From Mycolicibacterium flavescens (GTDB taxonomy: Bacteria > Actinomycetota > Actinomycetes > Mycobacteriales > Mycobacteriaceae): a DNA stretch of 64,000 nt. The number at the start of each line of letters is the position of its first letter. The first letter of the stretch is position 1. The notes below the pieces were generated by a model. It saw only the letters and a list, made by a program, of their open reading frames with translations, had not been told where the DNA came from and made no database searches. The position numbers and the translations under genes were made by a program. Below, piece after piece: positions 34,559 to 44,106 of this stretch. Location of the stretch: assembly GCF_001722335.1 (NCBI RefSeq), contig NZ_MIHA01000007.1, forward strand, positions 186,001 through 250,000, given 5' to 3'.

Positions 34559-35242
34559 CTACTGGGCGACGACAAGCCAGATCGCGGCGAAGTGACAAGC
34601 CGCGGCGACGGCGGTGCACGAATGGAACAGCTCATGGTGACCGAACGTGTGCGGCCACGGGTTCGGCCACCGGGCGCCGTAGAACAGGGCGCCGACGTTG
34701 TAGAGCACCGCGCCGGCCACCAGCAGCGCCACCACCGCGAACCCGGCGCCGTGCAGCAGCACCTCGGCGAACCAGACCGCCACGTAGCCGAGCATCAGGT
34801 ACAGCGGCAACCCGACCCATCGGGGCGTCGACGGCCACAGCATCTTGAGCACCACGCCCGCAACCGCCCCCGACCACGCGATGGTCAGCATGATCGCCCC
34901 ACTGCGCGGCGGCATGGCGATCAGCGCGAGCGGTGTGTAGGTGGCCGCGATGAACACGAACACCGCCGAGTGGTCGAGGCGCATCATCCACTTCTCGGCC
35001 GCCGCGGACGCCCAGGTCACGCGGTGGTAGGTCGCACTGACACAGAACATGGCGACCATCGCGAGGACGTACACGAGCGCGGCCCCGCCCGCTCGCGGTG
35101 ACGCGGCGGTCCATGCGACCGATACCAGCGCCGCGCCGGCCACCGCCGCCACGCCTGCCGCACCGAGATGGATCCAGCCCCGGGCGCGGGGCTTGAGATC
35201 GGCGACGCGGGCCGCAGCGACTGCCGTCAGGGGGTCGCTCAG
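34559..35242 (-). CDS. Hemolysin III (HlyIII/PAQR) family membrane protein, probable CTG start
   Basis: This seven-helix HlyIII-type protein contains the hallmark metal-site segments SATYHRVTW, LDHSAVFVFIAATYTP and HHELFHSC. The first canonical start is GTG35152, but the frame upstream still encodes family-like sequence (DPLTAVAARVADLKPRARGW, IHLGAAGVAAV), needed for the first helix, and contains no ATG, GTG or TTG before the in-frame stop that is the TAG of hsaF (35336-35338). CTG35242, preceded by GGAG with 5 nt spacing, gives 227 residues, the normal family length. It follows hsaF on the same strand, so it may be read through from the KstR-controlled operon. Confidence 0.72.
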   Translation of the reverse strand: MSDPLTAVAAARVADLKPRARGWIHLGAAGVAAVAGAALVSVAWTAASPRAGGAALVYVLAMVAMFCVSATYHRVTWASAAAEKWMMRLDHSAVFVFIAATYTPLALIAMPPRSGAIMLTIAWSGAVAGVVLKMLWPSTPRWVGLPLYLMLGYVAVWFAEVLLHGAGFAVVALLVAGAVLYNVGALFYGARWPNPWPHTFGHHELFHSCTAVAAACHFAAIWLVVAQ

Positions 35243-35335
35243 GGCATCTCCGTCGTCAGAGGCGATCGAACCGGAAAGGACCGCGTGACTGTGAGCGTAG
35301 TGCAGCCCCGGATGCGGCGGCCGCAGGCGCGCTAG

Positions 35336-36391
35336 CTAGCCGGTCTTGGCGGCGTCCTGTTCGCGCTTGATCTCCAGCGCGATGTCGATCAGCTGGTCCT
35401 CCTGGCCGCCGATCAGCTTGCGCTGGCCCGCCCGGTGCAGCAGCTTGTGCGCGGGCACGCCGTAGCGCTCGGACTGGCGGATCGCGTGCTTGAGGAAGCT
35501 GGAGTACACCCCCGAGTAGCCCATGATCAGCGCGTTGCGGTCCAGCAGGCACTCGGCCGGCATCGCGGGTGCGACGACCTCCTCGGCCGCGTCGGCGATG
35601 TCGAAGAAGTCGATTCCGGTCTTGACGCCGATCTTGTCGAACACCCCGATCAGCGCCTCCACCGGCGCGTTGCCCGCCCCGGCCCCGAACCGGCGGCACG
35701 ACCCGTCGATCTGTTTGGCGCCGGCGCGCACGGCCTCGATCGAGTTCGCGACGCCGAGCCCGAGGTTCTCGTGGCCGTGGAAGCCCACCTGCGCGTCGTC
35801 ACCCAGTTCCGCGACCAGGGCCGCGACCCGGTCCCGCACCCCCTCGAGCACCAGGGCACCCGCCGAGTCGACGACGTAGACGCACTGGCAACCGGCGTCG
35901 GCCATGATCCGCGCCTGCTTGGCCAGCTTCTCCGGCGGAATCGTGTGGCTCATCATCAAAAAGCCCACGGTCTCCAGACCGAGTTCGCGGGCCAGCCCGA
36001 AGTGCTGGATCGACACGTCGGCCTCGGTGCAGTGGGTGGCGATCCGGCAGATCGAGCCGCCGTTGTTCTGCGCCTCCTTGATGTCCTCCTTGGTGCCCAC
36101 ACCCGGCAGCATGAGGAACGCGATCTTGGATTCCTTGGCCGTCTCGGCGGCCAGCTTGATCAGCTCCTGCTCCGGGGTCTTGGAGAACCCGTAGTTGAAG
36201 CTGGACCCACCGAGTCCGTCGCCGTGGGTGACCTCGATGACCGGCACCCCGGCGGCGTCCAGCGCGGCGACGATCGCGTGCACCTCGTCCTTGGTGAACT
36301 GGTGGCGCTTGTGGTGGCTGCCGTCGCGCAGCGACGTGTCCGTCATCCGGACGTCCCAGATCGGGTTGAAGTAGATCTCCTGGGTGCTCAT
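35336..36391 (-). CDS. hsaF: 4-hydroxy-2-oxovalerate/2-oxohexanoate aldolase HsaF
   Basis: This 351-residue class II aldolase cleaves 4-hydroxy-2-oxohexanoate from steroid rings C/D into pyruvate and propionaldehyde, and channels the aldehyde to Hsa[17 protein letters not shown] carries the catalytic Arg-Asp and the base His; the metal histidines are in [10 protein letters not shown], and [15 protein letters not shown] follows. The sequence tracks M. tuberculosis HsaF (346 residues), with a slightly longer N-terminus ([18 protein letters not shown]). It overlaps hsaG by 4 bp (ATGA). The order hsaE-hsaG-hsaF follows the KstR site at 38168. Confidence 0.96.
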   Translation of the reverse strand: MSTQEIYFNPIWDVRMTDTSLRDGSHHKRHQFTKDEVHAIVAALDAAGVPVIEVTHGDGLGGSSFNYGFSKTPEQELIKLAAETAKESKIAFLMLPGVGTKEDIKEAQNNGGSICRIATHCTEADVSIQHFGLARELGLETVGFLMMSHTIPPEKLAKQARIMADAGCQCVYVVDSAGALVLEGVRDRVAALVAELGDDAQVGFHGHENLGLGVANSIEAVRAGAKQIDGSCRRFGAGAGNAPVEALIGVFDKIGVKTGIDFFDIADAAEEVVAPAMPAECLLDRNALIMGYSGVYSSFLKHAIRQSERYGVPAHKLLHRAGQRKLIGGQEDQLIDIALEIKREQDAAKTG

Positions 36392-37308
36392 GCCTGGCCT
36401 CCTGCCGAGCTTGTGGCGAGGGACTCCTTGGCGATTTCCTCGCCGACCTTGGCCGCCGCGGCGGTCATGATGTCCAGGTTTCCAGCGTAGGGCGGCAGGT
36501 AATCGCCCGCACCCTCCACTTCGATGAACGTGGTGACGAGGTGCTGACCACCGTTGACCACCGACGGCTCGTCGAACTGCGGTTCGTTGAGCAGCCGGTA
36601 ACCGGGCACGTAGGTCTGCACCTCGGCGACCACATCCTTGATCGACTGCGTGATCGCGTCGTGGTCGGCGTCCTCGGGGATCGCGCAGAAGATGGTGTCG
36701 CGCATGATCATCGGCGGCTCGGCGGGGTTGAGGATGATGATCGCCTTGCCGCGCTGGGCGCCCCCGATGTTCTGCACACCGGCGCTGGTCGTCTTGGTGA
36801 ACTCGTCGATGTTGGCGCGCGTGCCCGGTCCGGCCGACGCCGACGACACCGACGCGACGATCTCGGCGTAAGGCACCTCGACGGCGCGGCTGACCGCGTA
36901 CACGATCGGGATGGTGGCCTGCCCGCCGCAGGTGACCATGTTGACGTTCGGCGCGTCGAGGTGCTCGCGCAGGTTGGCCGGCGGGATCACGCCCGGCCCG
37001 ATCGCCGCGGGCGTCAGGTCGATCGCGCGGATCCCGGCGTCGGCATACTTCGGCGCCGCGTCACGGTGCACGTAGGCGCTGGTGGCTTCGAAGACCATGT
37101 CGGGCTTCTCGCTTTGCGCCAGCAGCCAGTCGACCCCTTCGTGCGAGGTCTCCAGCCCCAGCTTGCGGGCGCGGGCCAGGCCCTCGCTCTCCGGGTCGAT
37201 GCCGATCATCCAGCGCGGTTCCAGCCACTCCGAACGCAGCAGCTTGTAGAGAAGATCGGTGCTGATGTTGCCCGATCCGACGATCGCGACGGACATTTTG
37301 TCCGGCAT
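36388..37308 (-). CDS. hsaG: Propanal/acetaldehyde dehydrogenase (acylating) HsaG
   Basis: This 306-residue acylating aldehyde dehydrogenase converts propionaldehyde from HsaF to propionyl-CoA with NAD and CoA. The Rossmann loop is VGSGNIST (10-17), and the nucleophile is Cys127 in VTCGGQAT, as in M. tuberculosis HsaG. ATG37308 is chosen because GAGGAG lies 6 nt upstream and the protein starts [13 protein letters not shown]; an ATG at 37326 overlapping the hsaE stop is an alternative. It forms a complex with HsaF. Confidence 0.96.
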   Translation of the reverse strand: MPDKMSVAIVGSGNISTDLLYKLLRSEWLEPRWMIGIDPESEGLARARKLGLETSHEGVDWLLAQSEKPDMVFEATSAYVHRDAAPKYADAGIRAIDLTPAAIGPGVIPPANLREHLDAPNVNMVTCGGQATIPIVYAVSRAVEVPYAEIVASVSSASAGPGTRANIDEFTKTTSAGVQNIGGAQRGKAIIILNPAEPPMIMRDTIFCAIPEDADHDAITQSIKDVVAEVQTYVPGYRLLNEPQFDEPSVVNGGQHLVTTFIEVEGAGDYLPPYAGNLDIMTAAAAKVGEEIAKESLATSSAGGQA

Positions 37309-37322
37309 AACTCGCTCCTCGC

Positions 37323-38108
37323 TCATTCGAAATTCAGCTGCACCGAGCCCAGCCCGGCGAAGTCTGCGACGTACTCGGCGCCGGGGGTGGCGTCGAAGGC
37401 CTTGGTGCACGACCCCGGCAACACGATGTCACCGGCCTTGAGCCGGACACCGAAGCTGTCGACCTTGCGGGCCAGCCAGGCCACCGCGGTGACCGGGTTG
37501 CCCAGCACCGCATCGCTGCGGCCCTTGGCCACCACCTCGCCGTTGCGGGTCAGCACGGCGTCGATCGCGGTGATATCTATGTCCTTGGGCGACACCCGAT
37601 TCTGGCCGAGCACCCAACCCGCCGACGACGCGTTGTCGGCGATCGTGTCGCACAGCTTGATCTTCCAGTCCGTGATGCGGGTGTCGATCAACTCGATGGC
37701 GGGCGCGAACGCGGCCGTCGCCGCCAGTACGTCGTCCTCGGTGCACCCCTCACCCGGCAGATCGTCGGCCAGGATGAACCCGACCTCCACCTCGACCCGC
37801 GGATACAGATAGTCCGCAGACTTGACCGGCCGGTCCTCGAAGACGGCCATCTCGTCGAGCAGGTGTCCGTAGTCGGGCTCGTCGACGTTCATCATCTGCT
37901 GCATCGCCTTGGACGACAGCCCGACCTTGTGGCCGATCACCTTCGCGCCCTCGGCGACGCGCCGGCGGATGTTGATCAGCTGGATCTCGTAGGCGTCGAC
38001 GACGTCGATGTCGGGATGGCCGTCGGTCAGCGGCGAGATCGGCACCCGGGTGCGTTCGGCCTCGGCGAGGTCGGCGGCCAGCTGTTCGCGCACGTCGGAA
38101 CTGAGCAT
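37323..38108 (-). CDS. hsaE: 2-hydroxypentadienoate hydratase HsaE
   Basis: This 261-residue protein of the MhpD/HpcG fold has the same length as M. tuberculosis HsaE. It hydrates 2-hydroxyhexa-2,4-dienoate to 4-hydroxy-2-oxohexanoate in steroid ring degradation. Conserved segments are [45 protein letters not shown] and a C-terminal [15 protein letters not shown], with acidic residues for the Mg2+ ion. First gene of the hsaE-hsaG-hsaF operon; KstR operator 60 bp upstream, shared with kstD. Confidence 0.95.
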   Translation of the reverse strand: MLSSDVREQLAADLAEAERTRVPISPLTDGHPDIDVVDAYEIQLINIRRRVAEGAKVIGHKVGLSSKAMQQMMNVDEPDYGHLLDEMAVFEDRPVKSADYLYPRVEVEVGFILADDLPGEGCTEDDVLAATAAFAPAIELIDTRITDWKIKLCDTIADNASSAGWVLGQNRVSPKDIDITAIDAVLTRNGEVVAKGRSDAVLGNPVTAVAWLARKVDSFGVRLKAGDIVLPGSCTKAFDATPGAEYVADFAGLGSVQLNFE

Positions 38109-38167
38109 CGGCGGTGAAGTCCCCTCGTTTCGTCGACCGGCGCAGTTGTGGGTCGGCCGGGCAATTC

Positions 38168-38181
38168 TATAACGTGTTCTA
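38168..38181. promoter_or_regulatory. KstR operator between hsaE and kstD
   Basis: TATAACGTGTTCTA fits TnnAACnnGTTnnA. It ends one base before ATG38183 of kstD, so a kstD transcript must be leaderless or start inside the operator. It is 60 bp from the hsaE start. Confidence 0.92.
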
Positions 38182-38182
38182 C

Positions 38183-39865
38183 ATGACCGGACAGGTGTAC
38201 GACGTCGTCGTGGTGGGCAGCGGCGCGGCCGGCATGGTTGCCGCCCTCACCGCAGCTCACCAGGGTCTCTCGACGATAGTCGTTGAGAAGGCGCCGCACT
38301 ACGGAGGTTCCACTGCGCGGTCAGGTGGCGGCGTGTGGATCCCGAACAACGAGGTGCTCAAGCGCGACGGCGTCAAGGACACCCCCGATGCCGCCCGCAC
38401 GTACCTGCACCACATCATCGGCGACGTGGTGCCCGCCGAGAAGATCGACACCTACCTCGAACGCGGACCCGAGATGCTGTCGTTCGTGCTCAAGCACTCG
38501 CCGCTGAAGCTGTGCTGGGTGCCCGGCTACTCGGACTATTACCCGGAGACCCCGGGCGGAAAGCCCACCGGACGCTCGGTGGAGCCCAAGCCGTTCAACG
38601 CCAAGAAGCTCGGCCCGGACCTGCCCGGGCTGGAACCGCCGTACGGCAAGGTGCCGATGAACATGGTGGTGATGCAGCAGGACTACGTGCGCCTGAACCA
38701 GCTCAAGCGCCATCCCCGCGGCGTGCTGCGCAGCCTGAAGGTCGGCGTCCGCGCGACCTGGGGCAAGGTCGCGGGCAAGAACCTGGTCGGCATGGGCCGC
38801 GCGTTGATCGCGCCGTTGCGGATCGGGCTGCGCGAGGCCGGTGTTCCGGTGCGGCTCAACACCGCGCTGACCGACCTGTACGTCGAGGACGGCGTGGTGC
38901 GCGGCATCTATGTGCGCGACGTGAATGCACCGGAAACCGTTGAGCCCGAGTTGATCCGGGCCCGTCGCGGCGTGATCCTCGGGTCCGGCGGCTTCGAGCA
39001 CAACGAGCAGATGCGGGTGAAATACCAGCGCGCCCCGATCACCACCGAGTGGACGGTGGGCGCGAAGGCCAACACCGGCGACGGCATCCTGGCGGCCGAG
39101 AAATTGGGCGCGGCGCTCGATGTCATGGAGGACGCGTGGTGGGGGCCGACGGTGCCGCTGCCCGGTGCGCCGTGGTTCGCGTTGTCCGAGCGGAATTCGC
39201 CCGGTTCGATCATCGTCAACATGGCCGGTAAGCGGTTCATGAACGAGTCGATGCCGTACGTCGAGGCGTGCCACCACATGTACGGCGGCAAATACGGACA
39301 GGGTGCTGGCCCCGGCGAGAACATCCCGGCGTGGCTGGTGTTCGACCAGCAGTACCGCGACCGCTACATCTTCGCCGGACTGCAACCGGGACAGCGGATT
39401 CCGAACAAGTGGCTGGAATCGGGCGTGATCGTCAAGGCTGCCACCCTCGACGAGCTGGCCGAGAAGACCGGGCTGCCGGTCGAGGCGTTCAAGGCGACCG
39501 TCGAGCGGTTCAACGGCTTCGCCCGCACCGGCGTGGACGAGGACTTCAAGCGCGGCGAGAGCGCCTATGACCGCTACTACGGCGACCCGACCAACAAGCC
39601 GAACCCGAACCTCGGCGAGATCAGCCACGCGCCGTACTACGCGGCCAAGATGGTGCCCGGCGACCTGGGCACCAAGGGCGGCGTCGTCACCGACGTGCAC
39701 GGCCGCGCGCTGCGCGACGACGGCTCGGTGATCGAAGGGCTTTATGCCGCAGGTAATGTCAGTGCGCCGGTGATGGGTCACACCTACCCCGGTCCGGGCG
39801 GAACGATCGGCCCGGCGATGACTTTCGGCTACCTGGCAGCGCTTCACATTGCCGGAAAGGGTTGA
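38183..39865 (+). CDS. kstD: 3-ketosteroid delta-1-dehydrogenase KstD
   Basis: This 560-residue FAD-enzyme introduces the C1-C2 double bond into ring A of 3-keto-4-ene steroids, the partner step of KshA. The N-terminal FAD loop reads VVVGSGAAGMVAAL, with PHYGGSTARSGGGVWIPNNE following. The C-terminal GHTYPGPGGTIGP holds the catalytic Tyr535 and Gly539 (counterparts of Tyr487/Gly491 in the Rhodococcus KstD1 structure). The frame is open 23 codons upstream, but ATG38183 directly after the KstR operator gives the family N-terminus (MTGQVYDVVVVGSG). Three bases separate it from the MaoC hydratase gene. Confidence 0.97.
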   Translation: MTGQVYDVVVVGSGAAGMVAALTAAHQGLSTIVVEKAPHYGGSTARSGGGVWIPNNEVLKRDGVKDTPDAARTYLHHIIGDVVPAEKIDTYLERGPEMLSFVLKHSPLKLCWVPGYSDYYPETPGGKPTGRSVEPKPFNAKKLGPDLPGLEPPYGKVPMNMVVMQQDYVRLNQLKRHPRGVLRSLKVGVRATWGKVAGKNLVGMGRALIAPLRIGLREAGVPVRLNTALTDLYVEDGVVRGIYVRDVNAPETVEPELIRARRGVILGSGGFEHNEQMRVKYQRAPITTEWTVGAKANTGDGILAAEKLGAALDVMEDAWWGPTVPLPGAPWFALSERNSPGSIIVNMAGKRFMNESMPYVEACHHMYGGKYGQGAGPGENIPAWLVFDQQYRDRYIFAGLQPGQRIPNKWLESGVIVKAATLDELAEKTGLPVEAFKATVERFNGFARTGVDEDFKRGESAYDRYYGDPTNKPNPNLGEISHAPYYAAKMVPGDLGTKGGVVTDVHGRALRDDGSVIEGLYAAGNVSAPVMGHTYPGPGGTIGPAMTFGYLAALHIAGKG

Positions 39866-39868
39866 CGC

Positions 39869-40729
39869 ATGCCCATCAATCTCGACGAGGCTCTCGGCGC
39901 GGAACTTCCCGCCGCCGAGTTCTCGTGGACCAGCAGCGATATCCAGCTCTACCACCTCGGGCTCGGTGCGGGCACCGACCCGATGGACAAGCGCGAGCTG
40001 CGGTATCTGACCGACGACACCCCGCAGGTGCTGCCGACGTTCGGCAATGTGGCGCAGAGCTTTCATATGACCGAGCCGCCGACGGTGAAGTTCCCGGGTA
40101 TCGACATCGAGCTGTCGAAGGTGCTGCACGCCAGCGAGGCGGTGTCCGCGCCGGCCCCGATCCCCCCGTCGGGCACCGGAATCGCGGTCACCCGCTTCAC
40201 CGACATCTGGGACAAGGGCAAGGCCGCGGTGATCTGGTCGGAGACGACGGTGACCGATCCGGACGGCACGCTGCTGTGGACGCAGCGACGTTCGATCTTC
40301 GCCCGCGGTGAGGGCGGATTCGGCGGTGAGCGCGGCCCGTCGACGTCGTCGGAGCCGCCGGCCCGCGCACCCGATCACGAACTGTCGATCCCGGTCTCAC
40401 CGCAGCAGGCGCTGCTGTACCGGATGTGCGGTGACCGCAATCCGCTGCACTCCGATCCCGATTTCGCGGCGGCGGCCGGTTTTCCGCGCCCGATCCTGCA
40501 CGGCCTGTGCACCTACGGCATGACGTGCAAGGCGATGGTGGACCTGTTGCTCGACGCGGACACCGGCCGGTTGGCGAGCTACGGCGCCCGCTTCGCCGGT
40601 GTGGTGTTCCCCGGCGAGACGCTCAGAGTCCGCACCTGGGCCGACGGCGACGGATACGTCGCGACGGTGACCGTTCCCGAACGCGACGACGCCGTCGCGC
40701 TGGCCGGTGTGGAGTTCGTACCCGCCTGA
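39869..40729 (+). CDS. MaoC-like enoyl-CoA hydratase (Rv3538/ChsH3-like)
   Basis: This 286-residue hydratase-2 family protein has two hot-dog halves; the second carries the R-specific hydratase motif YRMCGDRNPLHSDPDFAAAAGF with catalytic Asp and His, then PRPILHGLCTYG. It corresponds to Rv3538, described as ChsH3, which hydrates a cholesterol side-chain enoyl-CoA with stereochemistry different from EchA19. It is the second gene after kstD, under the KstR site at 38168. An earlier annotation of its homologue was hsd4B, without evidence for a dehydrogenase domain here. Confidence 0.9.
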   Translation: MPINLDEALGAELPAAEFSWTSSDIQLYHLGLGAGTDPMDKRELRYLTDDTPQVLPTFGNVAQSFHMTEPPTVKFPGIDIELSKVLHASEAVSAPAPIPPSGTGIAVTRFTDIWDKGKAAVIWSETTVTDPDGTLLWTQRRSIFARGEGGFGGERGPSTSSEPPARAPDHELSIPVSPQQALLYRMCGDRNPLHSDPDFAAAAGFPRPILHGLCTYGMTCKAMVDLLLDADTGRLASYGARFAGVVFPGETLRVRTWADGDGYVATVTVPERDDAVALAGVEFVPA

Positions 40730-40954
40730 GCCGCGCGATCAGCCCGGCAATCGAGTTTGCCCGTAACGGGCGAAAATACAAGAACAGCAACGCCAGGCGG
40801 CTTGCGTGAGTGAAGGTAAAATTGCCCGCGGCTGTCCCGCAGGTGCCGATTGCCAACGGCCGCAATCGATCCGCGGTCCACAAACGCCACCTGACCTGAT
40901 AGTTTCGCTTCCAGTGGTGACCATCCCTGTAATCGGACGAGTCTGGAGCACATC

Positions 40955-41893
40955 GTGAAGATCAGCAAGTTCACCAGCATGTTGGCCGCAACAGCGACCG
41001 CGGGAATGATCGCGGCGCCGCTGGCCGGGGCCGAGGCCGAACCCGTCGCCGTGGAGACGACGACGCTGGGCAGTCAGGGCAAGTTGGTCGACGGCACCGT
41101 GATTCAAGGCTGGACCGTCACCGACCTCAAGCAGAGCAGCGACACGATTCCGCATCCGGTGGCCGGCACGTTGTGGGAGGTCACCGCGACCGATCAGGCC
41201 ATCCAGGGCTCGGTGACGCCGATCGTGTCGAACTTCAACGTCAGGGCGAGCGACGGGACCACCTACCGCGCGCTGTGGGGTGCGGCCACTCCGCAGGGGG
41301 TGAACCCGGCGACGATCGCGCAGGGCCAGGAGACCTCCGGCAAGATCTACTTCGACGTCACCGGTCCCGCGCCGGACACCGTCGTCTACAACGCCGGCGG
41401 ACAGGATCTGCTGGTGTGGACGGAGCCGCCGGCCTCGAGTTCGACCGGTTCGTCGCCATCCACCTACCGCAGCTATCCCGCGCAGAGCCCGGCGAGCGCC
41501 GCGCCTGCCGAGGCCGCGACCGAGACACCGGAGGGCACCGCCACTCCGGCCGCGACCGAGACACTGCCCGAGGGCAGCCAGGGCACTCCGCTGCCGGAAG
41601 GCAGCCAGGGCACCCCACTTCCGGAAGGCAGCCAGGGCACCCCGATCGTTGAGGGTGCGCCGGCTCCGGCGGCGTCTGGCGCTCCCGTCCCGGCCGCCGC
41701 AGGCACGCCGGTCCCGCCCGCCCAGGGCACTCCGGTCCCGCCCGCTCAGGGCGCTCCCGTCCCGCCCGCCCAGGGCGCTCCGGCGCCTGCCGCCGGTACC
41801 GAAGGCGCACCGCTGCCCGCGGGCAGCCAGGGCACCCCGGTCCCCGCGGGTGACGAGGTGCCGACGCCGGTGATCTACGCCCCCGCTCCCTGA
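40955..41893 (+). CDS. MPT63-family secreted protein with repetitive Pro-rich tail
   Basis: This 312-residue secreted protein has a signal peptide (MKISKFTSMLAATATAGMIAAPLAGAEA) followed by a domain (about 37-157) clearly like MPT63: QGWTVTDLKQSSDTIPHPVAGTLWEVTATDQAIQGSVTPIVSNFNVRA, then TSGKIYFDVTGPAPDTVV and DLLVWTEPP. MPT63 itself ends here. This protein goes on for 150 residues with low-complexity repeats: LPEGSQGTP three times (205-230) and VPPAQGxP units (252-276). The start is GTG40955. MPT63 is a major secreted immunogenic protein of unknown function in slow growers. Confidence 0.85.
   Translation: MKISKFTSMLAATATAGMIAAPLAGAEAEPVAVETTTLGSQGKLVDGTVIQGWTVTDLKQSSDTIPHPVAGTLWEVTATDQAIQGSVTPIVSNFNVRASDGTTYRALWGAATPQGVNPATIAQGQETSGKIYFDVTGPAPDTVVYNAGGQDLLVWTEPPASSSTGSSPSTYRSYPAQSPASAAPAEAATETPEGTATPAATETLPEGSQGTPLPEGSQGTPLPEGSQGTPIVEGAPAPAASGAPVPAAAGTPVPPAQGTPVPPAQGAPVPPAQGAPAPAAGTEGAPLPAGSQGTPVPAGDEVPTPVIYAPAP
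41567..41790 (+). repeat. Tandem coding repeats in the MPT63-like gene
   Basis: Two sets of in-frame repeats: three 27-bp units encoding LPEGSQGTP (about 41567-41646), then three to four 24-bp units encoding VPPAQG(T/A)P (about 41699-41790). Copies differ at only a few bases, so unit number may vary among strains. Confidence 0.85.
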
Positions 41894-41920
41894 CGGAACG
41901 CGCTCAACCGGTCAGCGCCG

Positions 41921-42730
41921 TCACGAGTGAGATGACCACCACGCGTACAGCTGTGGGAAGGTCGGGCCTTCGGGCCCCGCTCGGACGGCGCTGACCGTCA
42001 TCTTGACGTCGTCCGTCCAGACGACGACGGGCTGACCGTCCTGCAGCCCGCAGAACAACTGGCCGCTGATCCTGTCGGGCGTCGCATTGCGCCGCCACGG
42101 ACCGGGTGACTGGATGTTTCCCGGGCAGTTGACCCGCGTTGCCCCGGCCATCGCCGCGCCGAATCCGGCGTCGAGCGCGGACCGGTCGCCGACCAGCGTG
42201 TAGGTCGCTGACACGGGCCCGCCGGGATCGGTGTTGCGTTCGCAAACCACTTGTGCCAGAGCGTCTTCCGAGGGGTCAACCGGTTCACACGAGCCCGCGG
42301 GATAGCCCTTCGGCACCTGCCTGAGCAGTTGCGCCGACTCCTCGGCGTTCTCGGGCTCCGGCGTCGCCGACGTCGAGGGTTGCGCGGTGAGCGGTTCGGG
42401 GTCCTGTGACGGCGGTCGCGTCGTCCACCAGAAGACAAGGCCACCGACCAGGGCCACGACACCGACGACGGCCGCGCCGATCACGAACGGCTTCGGATCG
42501 CGCTGGCGCTGCACGGTGCGCGGGCTGATGGTCAGCGGCGCCTCGAACCGCTCCGCCCAGGTGCTCTGCGCAGGCGCCGGGTCGTCCCACTGCGGTCCCC
42601 AGCCGTCCGGGTCGGGTTCCGCCGCGGCCGTCTCGACCGGGCCGGTGTCCGCGTCATCCGGTTCCAGCGGAGGAGCGTCCTCATCGGGCGCCGGTGACCC
42701 AGGCTGCTCGGGTGGCAGTGCGGAACTCAC
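41921..42730 (-). CDS. Uncharacterised single-pass membrane protein
   Basis: This 269-residue protein has a long acidic, Pro-rich N-terminus (about 60 residues, including DEDAPPLEPDDADTGPVET), one transmembrane segment near residues 82-102 (VIGAAVVGVVALVGGLVFWW), a Pro/Ser/Thr linker and an exported C-terminal domain of about 130 residues with four cysteines (GSCEPV, VVCERN, RVNCPG, LFCGLQ). This is the layout of mycobacterial sensor-like or DUF membrane proteins. GTG42730 is preferred to the ATG 12 codons upstream because it begins the acidic domain. Function unknown. Confidence 0.7.
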   Translation of the reverse strand: MSSALPPEQPGSPAPDEDAPPLEPDDADTGPVETAAAEPDPDGWGPQWDDPAPAQSTWAERFEAPLTISPRTVQRQRDPKPFVIGAAVVGVVALVGGLVFWWTTRPPSQDPEPLTAQPSTSATPEPENAEESAQLLRQVPKGYPAGSCEPVDPSEDALAQVVCERNTDPGGPVSATYTLVGDRSALDAGFGAAMAGATRVNCPGNIQSPGPWRRNATPDRISGQLFCGLQDGQPVVVWTDDVKMTVSAVRAGPEGPTFPQLYAWWSSHS

Positions 42731-42993
42731 GCCGTTACCTCCGTGCGCGTATTTTTCACGTCTCAACCCTATGAAGTCTCAAGGGTAGTAGGTGACAGAG
42801 GCCGAAGCCCGGAAGAAGTCCGACCGGTCGCATCACCCTGGTCGTCGCGGCTGCCGACGCATGTGCGACTGCCACGTCGCGTCGACCGCATCTGCCGGAA
42901 CATCTGCAGCTCAGGCAATCAGGTTGCTGCGTAATCTGTTTCGAGAACAGAAGCGCTGGCGAACCCCAGCCATGGCTCCACAGCGGTTCGCTG
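42731..42993. other. Intergenic gap without recognisable gene
   Basis: This 263-bp stretch separates two minus-strand envelope genes. It holds several short overlapping frames but none with a ribosome-binding site or protein-like composition, and I see no clear promoter, terminator or repeat. Confidence 0.5.
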
Positions 42994-43707
42994 TCAGTAA
43001 CCGGTCGCCGTAAAGCCGGAGAATCCGTAGCCCGACGGTGGCCCGCCGTGGGCGTCCTTGTAGAACCCCATGCCGGGATCACCGGTAGGAAACGTCGGGT
43101 CGGTCGCCTGGACGAGCAATTCGTCGTTGAGATACAGCGTGATGACATCACCGACAGCCGTGGCTCTGAGGATGTCGCCATCCTGCGGAACCCTCACCGC
43201 ATCGACGTGCGCCAAGGAGGTGAAGTCGCCGAAGCCGCCGTTCCAGCGAACAATCTTCGCGAACATACCATTGGTATGCATGAAGGCCTCATAGCCCTTC
43301 GCGCTGGTTGAGGTATCGCTCCATCGGAGCAGAACTTCCACCTCTCCGTAACCGCCGGAAGAGTCTTTGTGGATCACCGCGCAGGCCTGCTGGTCCGGGG
43401 GAAATCCGGACAAGCGTGCATAGGAATCGTCAAAACCACCCTGGCCGGTCTGCGTGCCGTGCGCGACCCCGTTCTGTGTCTGGACGGGAGTCCAGGAAGC
43501 ACCCGCGCGAGACCAGGCGCCGCCCTCGGAAATCGGGAGTTCATCGACGGGGAAACCGGTGGAGTAGAAGGGTTCGCGCGCCGCCTCGTTGTCGCATGGA
43601 GGTCCGCCCCCGGGGGGACCCGGGCCCTCGGCCCGAATGACGGTCTCGCATCCGAGGGGCACGGCTACGACGCAGGTAGCGATGATGCCGGCGAGCGTTC
43701 TTCGCAT
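42994..43707 (-). CDS. Exported lectin-like (concanavalin fold) protein
   Basis: This 237-residue exported protein has a short signal (MRRTLAGIIATCVVAVPLGC; a lipidated Cys is possible but the lipobox is not canonical). The mature part has alternating beta-strand segments such as GVAHGTQTG, GYGEVEVLLRWSDTSTSAKGYEAFMHTNGMFAKIVRWNGGFGDF, GDILRATAVGDVITLYLNDELLVQAT and a Gly-rich end PGMGFYKDAHGGPPSGYGFSGF. This pattern resembles concanavalin A-like/LamG or DUF1080 sugar-binding domains. GAGGAG precedes the ATG. Its placement beside the exopolysaccharide locus suggests polysaccharide binding, an inference only. Confidence 0.6.
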   Translation of the reverse strand: MRRTLAGIIATCVVAVPLGCETVIRAEGPGPPGGGPPCDNEAAREPFYSTGFPVDELPISEGGAWSRAGASWTPVQTQNGVAHGTQTGQGGFDDSYARLSGFPPDQQACAVIHKDSSGGYGEVEVLLRWSDTSTSAKGYEAFMHTNGMFAKIVRWNGGFGDFTSLAHVDAVRVPQDGDILRATAVGDVITLYLNDELLVQATDPTFPTGDPGMGFYKDAHGGPPSGYGFSGFTATGY

Positions 43708-44106
43708 TTCAACTCCTCGGAAGACCTCGATTCAAGCGACCATAGACTTCCGACTGAGGCACAAAGGCCTGTCAGCAACTATTCGTCAATAACGCAAATT
43801 TCCACAAAATGGTTGCTATAACGGCTAGGCTACGTCGTCTGAGTCCGCCCACAGTTGTGAACTATCGGCCGCCTTCAGTCGCGCAGCCGTACCCACCGCT
43901 GCCGCCGAGCGTTGGCCGATAACGCACCGATTTGCCAGCTCTGAACTGGTCATTCAATGTAGCGTTCGTGCCGCTGCTGTCCTCAGCATCAGAGAATTTG
44001 GAGCTGCCCGCGGGATCGCGTGTGACAACCGCTCGAGCCACCTAAGGAGCGAACCGGAAACCTCGACAATCTCGGGCGAACTTCGCCTTAAATTCATTTG
44101 TGTCGC

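Noticed and set aside
38321..40378. 685-codon minus-strand frame opposite kstD
   Set aside because: Shadow of kstD, which is confirmed by FAD and active-site motifs.
40756..40768. GCCCG-TAA-CGGGC hairpin after the MaoC hydratase gene
   Set aside because: Five-base stem only; too weak to call a terminator.
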